From the NCBI GenBank assembly GCA_024734555.1, contig JANPWX010019821.1:267982-331981 (forward strand): a stretch of DNA of 64,000 bases, read 5' to 3'. The notes under the pieces were generated by a model. That model was not told where the DNA came from and did no database searches. It worked only from the letters and a program-made list of their open reading frames with translations. Of the stretch, positions 26,713-39,298 are shown one piece after another; the first letter of the stretch is position 1; each line of letters starts with the position of its first letter. The translations under genes and the position numbers were made by a program. The DNA comes from Trochalopteron elliotii. Its lineage: Eukaryota; Chordata; Aves; Passeriformes; Leiothrichidae.

Positions 26713-27853
26713 GCAGTCCCCCTCTTGTAACAACATATCTCAGGTGTTAACTTCTAAGAAGTCATTGTAAACACAGTTCTCAACTTAAGGAGAATCCATT
26801 GGAAAATATATTTAAATAAATAAACAACAGAGAATGACCTCATGGTATGAATGAGACACATCAACTGCAAAACTGAAGTGAGATGGAAGAATTTCAGTAA
26901 AGAAGGAGAAATGTCTGTGGCATGAAGCTCAATTTGTAAAGACCTCAAACTGCAGGACTCCCGATACAGAAAGGCTGCTGCTGAGATACATCAAAAGTGA
27001 ATCTTTATTGAAGAACAATTGTGTGACCTAGTTTCCAGTCAGCAACAAGCTTTTGCAGAAACTTCAGGAGCTGATAAAAATCTTTGTAAAGTAAGGATGT
27101 GCACTTTTATCTTTACACCAGTAGGAAGGAGGGATTAGAAAAGAATTTCTGCCTTATTTTAAATTTCATTCTAAAAGTTATGTAAATTTAGGAGCAATGG
27201 AAGAAACAAAACTTGTATAAACTAGATGCCCATAAATATTTATTGTACTAGATAGAAGAAGTTTAAGATTAAGTTAGTATGCATGAAAATATGTTTCCGT
27301 TTTAAGTAACTAAAAACAGTAGAACAAAAAAATATGAGGAAGATATGATTTGATTCAACTCTTAATATGCATAAAGTAAACTTAAATTATACAAAAAGGG
27401 TAGACAAGATTCTTTAAAAGACATCTCTGACATGTGTTGGCATTACCCAAGCTATATGAAAAGCAAACAGAAATATGGGATTTTTTCACCTGTCTGGGTT
27501 TGGGAGATTTTTTGTTGCTTATGCAACAAATCTTACCTACCCATTCTAAGATCCAATCTCTGACATCCAGCCAGTTAAATCAGCACACTTCAAGTTACCC
27601 TATTTACTTAACTCCTAGTTGTCTCCTGCTTTTCTACACATGCACTTTACCCTCCCATGCCACACCAGCCTTCTAAGGTGCATCTTCTAGGCTGACAGAT
27701 ATACCCTGTAGTGCATGAGCTCCAGAAACAAGCAGTAGCCCAGAGCAGTAATGCTGGATCAGACTTGGGAGAAGTATCAGCAGGTGATGAATTTGGCAAT
27801 CTCTTGTACCTCAATGAAGAACAGTAAATGGGGTGGTAGGAGAGGGAGGAGGA
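26713..27853. other. Unique AT-rich sequence
   Basis: No gene or repeat was recognised. An 80-codon plus-strand frame (27,434-27,676) has no family signature. Confidence 0.5.
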
Positions 27854-28030
27854 ATCACAGAATCGGAGAATATTCTGAGTTGGAAGGGTCTCACAAAGGT
27901 CATCGAGTCCAACTCTTTAAGTGAGTGTGTGAATAGAATTCACAAACTTGGTGTCATTAGCACCATTCTCAAACCAGCTGAGCTAATCTCAGGGAAGAAG
28001 AGCTTCTTTGCAGTTCTTAGTTTTTTTCCT
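27854..28030 (-). mobile_element. CR1 LINE 3' end fragment
   Basis: The plus strand reads 'atcacagaatcggagaat', 'gagttggaagggtctcac', 'aaggtcatcgagtccaactc', the antisense of a CR1 3' UTR. Similarity fades beyond about 27,930, so the outer limit is approximate. Confidence 0.75.
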
Positions 28031-31000
28031 GAGAAAGACTAGATATAGTGAATTTTTTTAAGGCTGGAGCATGTTTCTAACTAGATACACAAAAGCTTTA
28101 AAATGTATTCTATGTATATTATTATACATGGCAAATCTTCTCCCTAAAACCTCACAGATGATACGGGATAGTATAAACATCCAGTTTTACTATTGATAAC
28201 CCCAGACCACTAGTTCAGAAATCTCAGTTTTTGCTGTAATTCCTTCATCTCTAATCCAAAGCAGTCCATATGGGACATTTGTAAATGGCTTATGCACTTA
28301 CAATGATATTGGTGGTTCAATCCTCCTGAGCAGCAAAGAATGCATTTCTCAAAGCATTACAAAAGCCATCTTAGTACCCCCAGTTGCCTAAATGGCTGGT
28401 TCCTGCAGCCAGAATCTCCAGAATGACACTGAGTAGTTTTATATCTTTGTCTCTGATGCTTGTCAAATAGATAAGTGGAAACACAGTAAAAATAGAAAGT
28501 AAAAATAAAAGTTATCAAACACAGAAATTGATAAGAAAAAAATCTCAGATTTAGGAAAAAAAAGTGAGTAAAAAAAAAACTCAACAAAAACAAGAACCCA
28601 AAACTTGTTCAGTCCACTTTCTTTGTCAAATGCATACACTATGAAGCATGTGGTGCATGATGTCTTATTGACATTAGCAGTTCAGGATTAGAGCACCAGA
28701 TGGACTCATAGTGGAAGCAGTAACAGATTTGGCAAGACTGATGCCTTAAGAGCAAAGATTTTCAATTCATATGAAGAAAATTATCAGGAGGGTACCATGT
28801 GATGTTAAAGGCAAGCAAGGAAAGAGGCTGATGTTTGCACTCCTAGCCATACCTTTTAATGTCACTCAAAATCCCAGATGTTTCATGGAAATTCATGTCA
28901 TATAATAAAGTAAGACTTGGTCTTACTTGGTCTTTTCCTTTTTTAACTTACAATTTAAAAAACTAATTTTTTTTTAATTTCCAAAAAACATTAAACTGAA
29001 TGCATGTAAGACTACACCACATCATTCTTCTTATCTGCTCTATCCATCATATACATTCTGTGTTACTGGCTGTGCTTTAGGACAAGGCTGAAGGGAAACA
29101 TGGTCTTGGTAGGCACTACAATACAGTTCAATGGGTTCGGACATATCCTTTCAAAAAAAAAAAAAAAGAAAATTGCAGAAAAAGCTACATGGTAACTGTT
29201 TTTTTTCCTCGTGTGATCCCAAAAATGGCTAATACACACCACTCTCAAGAATTAGACTGCAGGTCAGTGACAGAAAGAGTCCACAACTCACAATATATAT
29301 TGCTTTGGAATTTCTTGTGCCTGCAAGGAGCATTAGAAGCTATGGTAAAGGACAGACTCACCACCACAACAGTCTTAAGAGGCCAATAGCCACTCATCAG
29401 AAAAGATATCACCATAGATAAAGAAATTGTTAAGCTTGGTTTTGTGTGATGGTACAAATTTTGATTGTCCTTCTCAGCTCCAGCAAGAACTACCTGGAAA
29501 TACTCCTCTGAAAAACATGCACGACATTTTAACTGGTACTAGGTTGTTTCTCCCTGTGTAGTGTTGTACTACACTGTAAAATATTGAATACATAAAAATT
29601 ACTCATGCTCCCTCATCAAGTGACAAAAGCCAGTTATTTTCCATTAATGAACAGCAACAAAAAAGAAAGACTGCTGTTGATTTAATTTAAAAAACACCCA
29701 TTCTTGGATGTTTCTGCCTCAGCCTTGGCTGCTCTACAGTTAAAATTTATAAAACAAAACATATATAGCACCATTTGTGTGTCTCATGAGAGCTGGGAGT
29801 TAGGGACCACAAAGGATCAAGCAAAAGGCAAGTCCCACTGAAACTGCATCACTCCAAAATCTTAGCTCTCAGGCTTTGCACACAAACTCACAATTAGCAG
29901 AATGATACATACATACATATTTCATGCAATAAAAGGTTGCTTCAATAACTAGACGCCAAAACCACTATGAAATTAGAGAGGGAAATCAAATCAATAGCAG
30001 GTCCAGCAGGAGACTGTGTTCTATCCTTGGATCTGTTTGCAGGTGTGCTGGTTGCATACAGATTAGCTGATAAATGGCTGATTCAATAGACTGGTAGCAA
30101 ACACATGCTTTGCTAGAGATGACTTTTTAAGTCATCATACATCAAACAGACAGTGTCAGCCTTTGAGGATAAACCAGTGATGGCTTGTTGTGCTCTTTGA
30201 ACTGCCTCGGAGACCCAGAGACTAAAAAAGTGCCTGAATGTTTCCCTGAATCCACTGGGAGGATTGAAAGCTTCAAAGAGTAACACTATCACATCCAAGG
30301 GGAAATGCATTGATTGAAGGAACCAGTGTGAAATAGTCTTTTATAATTACCAGAATGCTGGAATCGACTGGTGTTTTGCTGAGCTATATTTTATCTTTAT
30401 TGGATTAACTGTGACACAGTAGGTTATGTCAAAGGGAATCTGCATGAATATTAAAAGTAAATGTGGTGTGAATAATAGATAACTTACATTAGATGCAACA
30501 GCATACAGCAATTTTTATTCACCTATGTAATTAGATTAAAACAAATCTGCTGAATAAAGTATATTGTCTTATTATAATCCAAATTCAAAAGTATCAAGAA
30601 GTTATGAAATGGGGATAATTGCTGTTCTTCAGAAGATGCATGTGGTTACTCACATATACACATGACAGGAAAAGATTTTGAGAAGAGTTCTAGGGAAAAT
30701 AATTCCGTAATGAATAGAAAACCATTTCAGTCTCAAATTGTTAGTAAGTGTATCACATATATACTTAGAACTTTGGTAGTAGGTCTGTGCTGTTTGGGTA
30801 AAAAAAAAATAGAGGAATTGTAAGGAACAGAAATTATGTAAGGTAGATGAGCTTAGTGCTAGGACCGTACATTAAATCCTTCTGGTCATTTTAAAAGCAT
30901 ATACTCAGCGTTGGGTCTTCTAATTTCCTAAATGATCAGCTCTATGTTCTTTAACATAGTGAGTGTTTTCTTTTGTATGCCACAGAAATATATATTGGTT

Positions 31001-31071
31001 TGGAGTTTTTAGCAGAGTGTTCAATTTTTGCAAAGCTGAGCAATTGAAAATACGAATTTCAATTATATCTG
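28031..31071. other. Unique AT-rich sequence, no gene seen
   Basis: No exon or retroposon was recognised. It contains poly-A/T runs (for example 29,152-29,167) and a short (ATAC)n-like run near 29,906. Confidence 0.5.
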
Positions 31072-32640
31072 TAGAATCACAGGGCAATGTACTCTGGAAG
31101 GGACCTCCAGAGGTCATTAGACAAAACTCTGGCTCAAAGCAGATCTAATTAGATCAGGCTGCTCTGGGACGTGTCTAGTGGAGTCTTGAACACAACCAAG
31201 GACAGATATTTCACACTGTCTTTGTTCACTTATTCAAAGATTTGATAATCCTCATGAAAAAACCTAAACCAACAAATAAACCAAAAAACCCCTCCTTAAC
31301 TTAAAAAAATATTAATTTTCTTCAATCCAAATTGCGTCTGTTTCCTCTGCCAGCATGCACTTCATGAAAGTCTGGCTCCATCTTCTTTTTATCCCCACAT
31401 TACATAGTTACAAGACATCAACAAGGTCTATTCTTTGCCTTCTCTGTTTGGAGCAGAACAGACAGTTCTCTCATCCTATGCTTTCTGCTCAAGCCCCCTG
31501 ATCTTGGCTGCCTTCACTGGACTTGCTTAACTGTGTCAATATTCCTTTTGTACTGGGGATCCCAAAACTTGACAAAGTAGTTCATATTCAGCCTCACAAG
31601 TGACCCAAAAAAGGATGACTTCTCCAGACCTGTTAGCTGCAGTTGTCCAGTACAGCTGAGGATGCAAGTGGGTTTCTCTGACTCGTGTTCAGCTTATTGT
31701 CCACTAGGATCCTAAGGTCCTTTTCTGTAGACCCGTTCCCTGACAACTAGACCTCAGCCTGCATTGTTGCATGAATTTATACCATTGCAGATGCAGTATT
31801 TGCAATCATGTTAAACTATATGACAGGCTTGCCAGTTCATCTCTCCAGTCTGTCTGTATTTCTCTGACTAGGGGCCCTGCCCTCCAGTGTGCTGACCAGT
31901 AAAGCTAATTTGTTTTGTCCCCAAACTTGCTGAGGTTGCATTTCATCTTATCATTCAAGACATTAATGAAGTCATTAAACAGTTTTGTTCTCAGTATAGA
32001 TTCGGGAGGGATGCCACTAGTTACTGGCTGCCGGATGGACTTGTGCCACTTGTATAAACTCTCTGATTTCAGTAATCCAACCAATTTTCTAATCAATTAT
32101 CACTTGACCAGATTTTGTCTCACCAAGCTGGTGATAGTGAAACTGGGAGACTGTCAAAAGACTTGAAAATCAAAATATCTAACACTCCCTGCCTTGTTCA
32201 CAGTACCAGTCCACTATAGGAAGCATTCAGGTTGATCACCCATTATTTATTTTTGATGAAATCATGCTGGCATATGAAAATTACCCTCTTGATTCTCAAG
32301 TGTTCAGGATTTACTTCTCAGAGGATTTGTGCCTCAGCCTTTCAATACTGCTTGTAGTTGTCTGGAGCCAACCTCTTGTCTTTCTTGAATGTGGTTGGAA
32401 CATTTACTCTCTTTCAGCCACCCAGATCATTTCTTTTTCTCTTTTTCTTCTTCTTTTTCTTTTTCTTTCTCTTTTTCTTTTCCTTTCTCTTTTCCTTTCT
32501 CTTTTCCTTTCTCTTTTTCTCTTTCTTTTTTATCTGACATCGGCTAGCTCCTTCATCACCCTTTGGTGCTTCACATTTGAGCTTCACCATGGGCTGAATA
32601 TCTCTGTTTAACTTAAGTGATCCCTAACTTGGTTAACTCC
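31072..32640 (-). mobile_element. CR1 LINE with degraded RT region
   Basis: The antisense CR1 3' end begins at about 31,072 ('tagaatcacagggcaatg', 'ggaagggacctccagagg'). Further along, the minus-strand frame 32,096-31,905 matches the CR1 reverse transcriptase palm: a PVTSGIPPESIL block followed by LSKFGDKT. In active CR1 the catalytic box is F-A-D-D. Here it is F-G-D-K (31,914-31,925), so the second catalytic aspartate is lost. Frames are broken throughout. The outer limit is approximate, since possible CR1 similarity continues faintly to about 32.7 kb. A pyrimidine microsatellite interrupts the element. Confidence 0.85.
32431..32531. repeat. Pyrimidine tract, (CTTTT/TTCC)n
   Basis: About 100 bases of C and T almost without interruption, in CTTTTT, CTTTTC and CCTTTCTC units. 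It creates the Leu/Phe/Ser-rich part of a 115-codon plus-strand frame that is not a gene. Confidence 0.9.
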
Positions 32641-33449
32641 CACAGACTTTGCTAGTCGAGTTAGGAATCTGGGAGTCAGGTTGGATAGATTTTAGCACTA
32701 AAACTAAGAAAGGCATTGAAGAATTACAGTGAGAAAGAAGGGCCTACCTGCTATGAAAATTCTAGCTATTTTTTAACAAATTCTATCTGTTTTTTTAATG
32801 CATATGTGCATACATACAAACATGTACTGCCTGTGAAAAATTCATGGAGAGAACAAATTTTAAGGAGTCCCTGCTCAGCATAGTCTTAGCTATGTGTCTA
32901 ATGCTCTAGATTTTGAAGAAATCTCTCAAATATCTCGAAGTTGTGGCAGGATTTGTTTGTTTTTACTCTAATGACCTTTTTCCCTACATGATAATAGTTA
33001 AAGATGAAGTCAGTCTTATTTTACCTTTAAATGCATCAGTATATGCTGAATAAGTCCATTTCATTTTCAGACTTTATCGATCAAATTGATCTATTCACTA
33101 ACTGTTGAAGAGCTAAGCATTGCATAGCTGCTGAGGCAAACTTATTTTTGACAATGGTGCACTTAAAGTCAATGAACACAGTCCACACAGACCAAACATA
33201 GCCCATAGCTTCCTTCCAACAATATTTGCATCACGTTGCATTTGGAATGATTCACGTTTGACATTTTAACTGTTAAAGGAGCCATGAAAATGCATCACAG
33301 GCAACCATTTTTCTAACAGATTGTAAAATAAAGAAGAAATATTCCCTATTGCCTACCAAGCTACCATTGGGAAAACAGGAAAAACCTTTTATGCCATTTC
33401 CCCTTCATCTAAAAGAGCTGACCTATGTTTAAAAACTTTATTGTAAGAT
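32641..33449. other. Unique AT-rich sequence
   Basis: No gene seen. The first 80 bases may be the eroded far end of the preceding CR1. Confidence 0.45.
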
Positions 33450-33680
33450 TTTTTTACTGTGAGGGTGGTGAGGCACTTGAACAGGTTGCCCAGACAAACT
33501 GTCCCATCCTTGGAAGTGTTTAGGCCAGGCTGGATGGAGCTCTGAGCAGTTTGGTGTCATGGAAGATGTCCTTGTCCATGGCAGGGGGGGCTGTTGGGAT
33601 GAAATGATCTTAAAGGTCCCTTCCAGCCCAGGCCATTCTATGATTCTGATTTGGTGATTCCATGATTTTATGATTTGCAT
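33450..33680 (+). mobile_element. CR1 LINE 3' end fragment
   Basis: The plus strand carries 'gtggtgaggcacttgaac', 'aggttgcccagacaaact', 'cttggaagtgtttaggcc', 'aggtcccttccagcccag' and the terminal 'ccattctatgattctgat' repeats, a complete CR1 3' end. It starts inside the ORF2 C-terminus, so it is strongly 5'-truncated. Confidence 0.9.
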
Positions 33681-34429
33681 TTGACATGTATAGTGCCATT
33701 TTTAAATATATACTTCAAGAGGGCACAAAATAGGCAACAAGCACCAAAACTGTCTATAGCAGTATGACTAAAAATATCCAAAAATCGTGTCTTCCAGTCC
33801 CACCTCTTACAGCAAGTTCCAAATAAGGTATCATCTGTAACATCCAAAAAGAATACATTAATTTCATAGGAAAACAAAAGGAAATTTTTGTTGTTAACTA
33901 ATATTTTGAGGAAGTACACTTTATTTAACAATGTTATGAACATAGTCATGCCTGACTGTCCTGAATAGATGGGCACTTGTAGGACAAATCAATAACTAGC
34001 TGCAGAATTGGTGCTGATGACAGGGGTTTGGGTTCTATGACCAGCTGGGCAAAACTATTGTCACCAGTGCAATGATGGATGTCATAAAGATGTCTTTAAG
34101 CTAAGAATGGCAGCGAGGGAGAGAGGGAGCAACCAACAGTTCACTAAGCAATGTTCACAGGATGATGTGACAGCAAAGGATCAAAAAATTAACAAAACTA
34201 GAGCTTTTTGCATGTAGCCAAGGAAGTCCCTACAAGGCACCAATATGGAAAAGTCTCCCAAACTCTCTCTAGACATTTAACATGCTGGGATGCCTTTCTG
34301 AAGTGTCAATATACAATATACAATATATAATGCATACGGTATGGGGAATAAACATAACATATAAAGATTGTGTGAGTTTGCAGAGCTCCAGTCTTACTGA
34401 GATCATGGGATGTTTCCCATCACTGGAGC
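33681..34429. other. Unique sequence between CR1 copies
   Basis: No gene was recognised. A 102-codon minus-strand frame (33,976-33,668) has no family signature. Confidence 0.45.
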
Positions 34430-35965
34430 CTTGAAATTGAGTGATACAGGCTTTTTAAGAAGGACGGGGTGAGAGGAAAAGGAGGAGGAATTGCCTTTTA
34501 TGTGACAGACCAACTATAGAGCATGGAGCTCTGCCTAGGGATGAATGAGTAACCAAATGAGAGCTTCTAGTTTAGTATTAAAGACAACACAGGCAGACGT
34601 GACATTTTAGTGGGTGTCTACTGTAGGCTTCCTCACCAGGAAGCAAATCAGGCCTTCTGCAGACAGAAGTAGTCTCACATTCACAGGACCTAGTCCTCCT
34701 AGGGGACTTCAACCACTGCCCCACTGCTGGCAGACCACACAGCAGGACAATACCTGTCTAGAAGATTCCTGAAGAACACTCATGATCACTTCCTGCTCCA
34801 AGTGGTAGAAGAGCTGATGAGGACAGCTGTTCTGTTGCACTTCATATTCATCAACAAAGAAGGGCCCACTGGGGATGTGAAGGTCAATGGCAGCCTTGAC
34901 TATGGGAACCATGAGACAGCAGAGTTTAGGATCCCCAAGGCAGAGAAAAGAGTGAAAAGCAAGACTGCAACCCTGTACTTCAGCAGAAAAGATTTTGACC
35001 TCTCTGAAGATCTGCTTGGAAGAATTCCCTGGGATAAGGCCATGCAGTTAAGAGAATGCCAAGAGAGCAGGTTAATATTCAAAGCTCACCTTCTCTAAGC
35101 TCAAGAGCAGTCCATTCCAACTAGGAATGAATGAAATCTGGCAAAAATGCCAGGATGCCTGCACAGATGAACCAACCATGCCCTGGCCAGACACAGAAAG
35201 GAAACATACAGAGGGTGGAAGCAACAAAAAGTAACCTGGGAAAAATAGAGATGAAGTAATTAAAAGCTCAAGCCCAAATGGAATTTAATTTGTTAGGATG
35301 TCAAAGACAAAAAGAGAAGGGCTTATGTAAGTATATAAGAAACAAAAGGAAGATTAGGAAGACGTTGGGCCAATTCTCTCCAGATGACCTGGTGACACAA
35401 TGCATGGAAAAAGGCTGAGGTAGTGAACAACTTCTTCACGTTAGTCTTCACTAGCAAAACTGGTTTTCAGGAGTCCCAAGACCCAGAGACCTGGGGATTA
35501 ATTTGGAGCAAGGAAGACTTGTGCCTGGTGCAGTAGGACCAAGTTAGGAAATACTACAAAAGACTGGACATGCCTAAACCCATGGGATTGGGTGGTGGTA
35601 CTCATAACAACTAGGGAAGCTGACTGATGCTGCTTTGAGGTCATTCTCAGTAATTTTTCAACAATCATGGAAATGGGGAGGGATGTCTGAAGACTTGAGA
35701 AAAGCAAAGGTCACTCCTGTCTTCAAGAATGGTGAGGGAGATCTAGGGAAACACAAGCTAGTCAGCCTCTCCTTAACCCATGGGAATGTTATGGAGTAGC
35801 TAATCCTAGAAACCTTTTCCAGGCACATGAACGAGAAGGTGTTAATCAGTAATAGTTAGAATATATTCATAGAGGAAATTTCATCCTTGACCAGCTTGAT
35901 AAAGTTTTACTATGAAATGACAGCTGGACGGGTGGAAGAAGACCAGTGGACATTGTCTAAATTAG
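34430..35965 (+). mobile_element. CR1 LINE, endonuclease end to early RT
   Basis: Plus-strand sequence around 34,450-34,720 resembles the end of the CR1 endonuclease ('ctcctaggggacttcaacc' gives LLGDFN). It is followed by the endonuclease-RT linker: the frame 34,802-35,098 contains LLHFIFINKEGPTGDVKV, NHETAEFRI and DLLGRIPWDKAMQ. From about 35,700 the start of the RT is visible (KVTPVFKNG, then LVSLSLTHGNVME). Multiple stops and frameshifts make it a dead copy. It stops at about 35,965, just where the YLDFSKAFD region of the RT would follow. Confidence 0.85.
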
Positions 35966-36275
35966 CCCATTAATATGTGAAAATACCTGAAGGGAAGGTG
36001 CAAAGAATACAAAGCTGTCTAGTGACAGGATAAATGGGGACAGACTGAAACATTGATGGCTCTTCCTGAATATCAGGAAACATTTTTACTGTGACAGTAA
36101 CTGAGCATTGGCACAGGTTTCCCAGGAAGGTTTTGGAGTTTGTGCGGATGGAGATACGCAAAAGCTTTCTTGACACTGGACAACTTGTTCTATACAGTTC
36201 TGCTTGAGCAGAGGTTGGGTCCAGATGACGTCCAAAGGTCTTTTCTAACCTCAATTATTCTGTGATTTTGTCATA
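35966..36275 (+). mobile_element. CR1 3' end inserted between two CR1 segments
   Basis: Sequence from 'tacctgaagggaaggtg' through 'caggaaacatttttactg' and 'ggcacaggtttcccaggaag' to 'cctcaattattctgtgat' is a CR1 ORF2 C-terminus plus 3' UTR with its own tail. It interrupts the RT region of the surrounding copy. Its own sequence looks like a different CR1 subfamily from the tail at 33.5 kb ('tccagatgacgtccaaagg'). Confidence 0.8.
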
Positions 36276-37320
36276 ATTTTTTATGTTTAAATTTTTGCCT
36301 TGGTAGACAAAGGGAAGGGACCACATATTTCCTACTTGGACTTCAGTGCTCTGTCTCTCATAAAATCCTCACAAAGAAGCAATGAAGTATCAGCTAAATG
36401 AGCAGACAGAAAGGTAGATAGAAAACTGGCTGAACAATTGTGTCCAAAGGTTGGTGATCGGTGGCATGAAGTCTTGATGGAGACCAGTAATTACTACAGT
36501 ACGACTGGGTCAGTATTGCTTCCAATTCTTTTGACAACTTCATTAAAGGTCTGAATGATGGGACAGCAGGTACCCTCAGCAAGTTTGCCAATGACACCAA
36601 ACTGTGAGGAGTGTATGATATGCCAGAGGGCCATGAATTCTACTATCCAGAAGGGCCTCATCAAACTGGACAAATGGACTGACAGAAACCTCTTTTAAAT
36701 TTAAGAAAATGGAAAATCCTGCGGATAGGGAGTAGCAACCTGCAGTGTATGGTGGCAGACAATTGCAGACAGCAAGCTGAACAACAGTCAACTTGCCCAT
36801 GCAGCAAAGAACACCAGGAATGTGCTGGGCCAGGCTGCATAATTCTGCCAACAGGTCAATGGAGACAATCCTTCTACTCTCCTCATCTCTGGTGAGGCCA
36901 CTGCTGGAGTACTGTGTTCAGTTTAGAGCTCAGTACTACGAGAGAGACATGGAGCTTCTACAGAGTACAAAAAAAGGACTATGAAGAGGCTGGAGCATCA
37001 CCCATAGGAGGACAGACTCATAAAGCAGGGACTAGCCTGGAGAATACTCAGGGAGGGATCTCATTAAGGTTTCCAAATAGCTGAAGTGAAGATACAACGA
37101 AGACAGAGACAGGCTCTTTCCAGTGGGACACAGTGACAGGATTCAAGGAAAAGGACACAAACAGAAATACAGCTGGTGCTTCCTCAACGCAATGAGATAC
37201 TCTCTTACTGAGAGGTCAGCTGAGCAGAGCAACAGGTTGTCTAGAGGACTGGCGGACGGTTCATCCATGGAGACCTTCAAAAGCCACCTGGGAAAGGCAT
37301 TGGGAAAGCTGTACATGCAA
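36276..37320 (+). mobile_element. CR1 LINE, RT palm to C-terminal region
   Basis: The RT resumes with 'tcctacttggacttcag' (SYLDFS). The catalytic box reads F-A-N-D (36,584-36,595) where family members have F-A-D-D. Then come the LVRPLLEYCVQF block (within 36,880-36,925) and the terminal 'gagaccttcaaaagccacc'. It ends abruptly at about 37,320 without a 3' UTR. It may be the continuation of the 34.43-kb copy, but the codons flanking the inserted tail overlap (both sides cover the region just before YLDF), so two independent copies are also possible. Confidence 0.8.
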
Positions 37321-39290
37321 TGAGGTCACCCCTGAGCCTCCTTCTCTCCAGACCAGACAAACCCAGAGCCCTCAGCCGCTCCTCACAGGATGTGCCTTCC
37401 AGCCCTTCCACCAGCTCTGTTCTCCTCCTCTGGACCATTCAAAGACCTTCCCACCCTTCTCAACCTGTGGGGCCCAGCACTGCACACAGGACTCAGGGTG
37501 AGGCCACAGCAGGGCTGAATCCAGCAGGATGATCCCAACCACAGCTGGTGCTGCTGTGTCTGATGCAGCCCGGGATGGGGTTTGCCCTCCTGGCTGCCCG
37601 GGCACACACTGCTGACTCACCCTGAGCTGCTGCCCAGCAGCACCCCCAGATCCCTTTCTGCAGGGCTGCTCTACACACACTCCTCTCCCAGATCATACTT
37701 GTGCCCAGCTTTACTGCATCCCAGGGACAGAATCTGGTATTTGTTCTTATAGAATTTCATGCCACTGATGATTTCCCAAGGTTCCAATCTATCCAGATCC
37801 CTCTCCAAGGCTCTTGACCCTAAATTTGGTATCATCAGCAAACTTGATAATGTGTATTCAACTTCTTCATCTAGATAATTTATGAAATTATTGAACAGAA
37901 CTGGTCCAAGAATTTAACACTGAGGAACATGGCTAGTGACTTCTCACCAGCCAGTTTTAGCCCCATGCAGTACTGGCTGAACCCCTGAACTGTTTAGCCA
38001 GTTCTTCACACAGTACACTGTGTACCTGCCCATCTCACAACTATATAACTTGACCAGAAGGATACTGTGAGGGACAGTATCAAAAGTCTTCCTAATCTCC
38101 AGAAAAACTACATCATCACCTCATCCACTGTGTAGGTGACCTTATCACAGAGGGGTAGAGAATAAATTAAAGAGGACTTTGTTGAACCCATGCTGACTGT
38201 GTCTGATGATCACATTAATCTCTAAATGCATTTCAGTAGTACCCAATGTGACCTTCCCCATAAAATATCCACATACTGAGGTTAAACTAACAGGTGTGTA
38301 GTTTCCCAGGACCTTCTTCATACCCTTCATACCCATAAATTGCAGTTATATCACCTAGCTTCCAGTCAATGAAGACCTTCCCAGAATCTCAAGATCTTTG
38401 AGAGGTTTAACATCTACAGACTCCTTCAGTACTCTCAGACTAATTCTACCAGACCCCATAGACTTATGAACATTCAACTGATATAAGCTATTCCTTATAA
38501 TTTCAAAGTTCACAGATGGAATGTCACTGCTCACAAAGTCCTCTGACTCAGAGAGGAATGAGCAGTCCAAGGTCTACTTTTAATATTAAAGACTGAAGAA
38601 AAAAAGCATTTAATGCCTTCATTTTTCCTTTATCCTCACTTGCTAGATGACCACCATCAACAAGCATTGGTCCAGTATTTTCCTTAGTTATCTGTTGCTA
38701 TTGACCCTACTTGGAGGCTCTCTTGTCTGAAACAGCACTGGCCAGTTTCAACACTAGCTGAACTTTGTTCTTTCATGTTTGCTCCCTGCTTGTAGGAACT
38801 ACCGCTCTGACCTGAAAAACTCACCTCACTTCCAGAAATCATACAGTATTTTTTTCCTTTATGAGCAGTTTCCTGTTCAGCCAAGCTGATCTTCTGCCCC
38901 ATTTGCCTAGTGGGATTGCTTGTTCCTATGCTTTTAAGAAGTGGTTCTTAAAGACTGACCTGTACTCATGGATCCCATAACCCTCATAAGCAGATTCCCA
39001 GGGGACACTGTTAACTAGCCCCCTGAGTAACATAAGAGTTTGCTCTCTTAGAACACTGGCTAGGAACTCCACAGAACTTTTTTATCATTACACCAAAAAT
39101 TCCAACCTCAGGTATTTTGTGAGCCAAAGCCACTGTGGCCAAAAGAGCCACTTAACCTTACATGTACCAAGAGCGCTCTTCTATTCCCAAATAATGAGTC
39201 TAGGAGAGATTCTTTCCTACCCGGCTCATTGAGTAGTGGGTGACAAGAAATTACTTCCAACATATCTCAGAAATTCCCCAGACTTGTTTG
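37321..39290 (-). mobile_element. CR1 LINE RT copy in opposite orientation
   Basis: Antisense CR1 abuts the plus-strand copy head-on. On the minus strand the RT catalytic box is intact as F-A-D-D-T (37,831-37,842 for FADD). Earlier in the protein are GNYTPVSLTS and SQHGF (frame 38,336-38,145), and before those the NVHKSMGSGRISLRVLKE block (frame 38,570-38,355), a worn form of the family's LNVHKSMGPDGIHPRVL. The part at 37,330-37,700 is markedly richer in G+C than the rest. Frames are broken, and the 3' UTR is missing. The far end (38.9-39.29 kb) is only weakly CR1-like. Confidence 0.8.
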
Positions 39291-39293
39291 TCA

Positions 39294-39298
39294 CAGCA
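39294..39298. repeat. Target-site duplication, left copy (CAGCA)
   Basis: CAGCA immediately precedes the LTR start TGTAGTGG and recurs exactly after the LTR end. Confidence 0.8.

Noticed and set aside
32264..32611. 115-codon plus-strand frame rich in Leu, Phe and Ser
   Set aside because: It is produced by the pyrimidine microsatellite inside a minus-strand CR1.
37320..37696. Overlapping 67-102-codon frames on both strands
   Set aside because: They lie in the GC-rich antisense CR1 segment; the minus-strand ones are CR1 ORF2 remnants, not host genes.
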